Below are positions 62,540 through 64,000 of a stretch of DNA of 64,000 nucleotides, piece after piece. The position numbers and the translations under genes were made by a program. Position 1 is the first letter of the stretch; every line of letters begins with the position of its first letter. The notes under the pieces are model-generated. The model ran no database searches. It saw nothing but the letters and a program-made list of their open reading frames with translations, and was not told the origin of the DNA. Location of the stretch: positions 1-64,000 of the forward strand of contig WNNJ02001261.1 in assembly GCA_012934845.2 (NCBI GenBank), read 5' to 3'. This DNA comes from Pomphorhynchus laevis. Lineage: Eukaryota; Acanthocephala; Palaeacanthocephala; Echinorhynchida; Pomphorhynchidae.

Positions 62540-63800
62540 GTCAAAAACATTCAGTTCAGTATACAGTTGTCAAAAAAGTTCTTTCTTCATTCTTCAGCGC
62601 TTTCCCAACATTTATGGCCTCAAATCCGAGGGGATCTGAGCCCCCCCCCCTCAACCGATCCAAAACGCCGCCTTCCGATTGAACCACCCGGGGTCTAAAC
62701 CACCTCCCAAACATCCAATCGGAACGAACTTTGCTGGTTGAATGAGGGACGAAGAGCTTAAGAAAGCTAAGTATTTGCTCTGGGAAACCTCCTCTCGAAA
62801 AAAGGCTTATCCCGAGATAGCCCAGGTGCCCCAAAGACGCTGCTGGGCTTTCCCATACAACGTCAGATGCTGAGCTCGTTTCAGAGGCCAACTAGCTTTC
62901 TTCAGGATACGTTTAAGTCTATCCAGGTAACTTTCGCCTACCAGTTCACCGTAACAGTGAACCCCAGGTATTTTACTCGACTTGTGAGGTTGGGGAGTGG
63001 TGCAGAGGCAAATATGGAGGAGAGCGCGGATGACGCGACTGCTCGGCTCCGTACAGAAGGGTTTAAGCAACCACCTCGAGTGAAGCAGTAAAATGTCGAG
63101 TATTAAATTTTTTGATGTGCAATGAAAGGTAAAGGGCGGTTGTTTGTGAATAAGATAACTGTTCCTAGCTCTGCGAAGTGCTACGTCGATCAATCGACGT
63201 TCTGTCGTTGAAGCCCCCAAGTATCATGTCATAGCCGCTGTCAATACTACTATCCAGGAGGTCACGGTTCTTGTGAATCTCTCAGGACGAATATAGACAT
63301 TAGCTAGACTGAAGCGTTTACCGTTCTTACAGAGTGAAGCTACTAGACAAGACATGGCTGGACACTAGTTATTTAATAGGACGGAGAACCTTAAGGAGCA
63401 CTTAACTAGGGTCAAGAGTCTTTAAGATGAAGAGGGGTGAGGTGGAGTTATGTACGAAGTAGATTGGGGACAAATATGCTTGGGGTTAATCGAGTAATGT
63501 CCCGGGGAAGACGGATAGACCGCGTCTCCTGAAGTACTATAACATCTGCGTCTCTACCGGATAAAAGTCTAAGGGCTGAAGCATCTACCGAATTCCACTG
63601 AAGGATATTCAGTGAAAGAGGCACACGAGTACTCTGCATGCTGATGGATTAGTTGGATAGGGGGATTGCCTGCCTAGACAGAGCTAGGTGCAGGAAGGTT
63701 GCCCTTCCCACCACTAGCCCCATCTAGGGTTGGTTCTTGACAATAGGCAATATCTTCATTTCGCCTCTTAGACTTCAGTAGTTTTCTAATCTTGATTGGG
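62540..63800 (-). mobile_element. LINE-A derivative, second copy (inverted relative to 45-50 kb)
   Basis: Minus strand from 63800: leader, PLSLNILQWNSVDASALRLL and SGRDADVIVLQETRS (AP endonuclease N-terminus, 63639-63448), LVASLCKNGKRFSLANVYIR, a GGFNDR motif (GDFN), then directly the post-motif-D RT part and YLDRLKRILKKASWPLKRAQ near 62900. The endonuclease-to-RT fusion is the same as at 49983-50725. Several breaks. A run of ten C lies at 62641-62652. Confidence 0.75.
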
Positions 63801-63825
63801 GGCTGGATGGGCCGTGCCCCCTTTT

Positions 63826-63969
63826 TTAAGAAGCGGGTATAACTGTTGATGCCGGTAATACTGGATTCAGATTTATAGCCCCGATTGCCATAAGTATAAA
63901 GCTCTCAAGCCTCTTATGCGAGGATTCTATTTTCTCGTCAACCATAAGTGTTAATTCCGAATCGCTCAT
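63826..63969 (-). other. Short LINE ORF1-like remnant
   Basis: Minus-strand frame MSDSELTLMVDEKIESSHKR, LESFILMAIGAINLNPVL to TAA at 63826. It lies directly upstream of LINE-A and reads like the start of a coiled LINE ORF1. No database support; 47 codons only. Confidence 0.3.
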
Positions 63970-64000
63970 TTTCTGAGCAACGGCAGCAGTAGAAAATAAA

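Noticed and set aside
62641-62652. Poly-C run as a telomere or recombination signal
   Set aside because: A single homopolymer in a decayed LINE; nothing else supports a function.
1-64000. LTR retrotransposons, retroviruses, Polintons or CRISPR arrays
   Set aside because: I saw no integrase, protease, capsid or envelope-type sequence, no long terminal repeats with primer-binding sites, and no regularly spaced repeat array.

Overview
The window is repeat-choked, AT-rich animal (invertebrate) nuclear DNA. I recognise one spliced host gene: a protein disulfide-isomerase (PDIA1/P4HB-like) on the minus strand. Four of its exons can be read at 55011-55144, 37535-37678, 24777-24881 and 6966-7313. 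Their splice sites match, the three internal junctions are in phase 0, and together they give a continuous linker, b domain and b' domain. The three introns are about 17.3, 12.7 and 17.5 kb and are packed with retroelements. Upstream (a domain) and downstream (a' domain) exons lie outside the window. Two further host-derived sequences look like retroposed pseudogenes: a LIM-domain gene at 34480-34794 and a calmodulin-like gene at 55630-56960. The phylum cannot be fixed from the sequence.

The rest is retroelements of several unrelated clades. (1) Canonical Penelope-like elements (PLEs; RT followed by a C-terminal GIY-YIG nuclease), mostly fragments, several carrying hammerhead-like motifs. (2) Naiad-type PLEs with permuted order (N-terminal GIY-YIG, CxC, C-terminal RT). 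The best copy is at 38063-41102; a second is almost identical, so the family was recently active. (3) LINEs with a Cys-rich N-terminal finger, RT and a C-terminal restriction-like endonuclease (RLE), called 'RLE-Cys' here: 3051-6240, 29260-31385, 31386-33115, 59773-62356. (4) A second RLE LINE group, 'RLE-B': 17220-18900, 21301-22400, 25494-29203, 34817-36957, 57040-57756. (5) A CR1-like LINE (10390-15745). (6) L2-like LINEs with an AP endonuclease (45782-49970, 51416-54330, fragment 19954-20850). (7) An internally deleted LINE derivative, 'LINE-A', in two inverted copies. (8) A foldback family, one member enclosing a tRNA-like Pol III promoter.

Layout: 1-6.9 kb PLE, Naiad and RLE-Cys; 7 kb PDI exon; 8-24 kb PLE, CR1-like, RLE-B and L2-like fragments; 24.8 kb PDI exon; 25.5-37.4 kb RLE-B, two tail-to-tail RLE-Cys copies, LIM pseudogene, RLE-B, Naiad pieces; 37.6 kb PDI exon; 38-45 kb two opposed PLEs with Naiad insertions; 45.3-54.3 kb LINE-A split by an L2-like element, then PLE and L2-like; 55 kb PDI exon; 55.5-64 kb calmodulin pseudogene, RLE-B, foldback, Naiad split by RLE-Cys, LINE-A.

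Two patterns stand out. Many joins between elements carry short perfect or near-perfect palindromes, often in direct-inverted-direct (zig-zag) order, as left by snap-back or templated-insertion repair. And the 5' module of the RLE-Cys LINEs (leader motifs plus Cys-rich finger) also sits at the front of an L2-like AP-endonuclease LINE, with leader motifs shared by the CR1-like element, suggesting module exchange between LINE clades.
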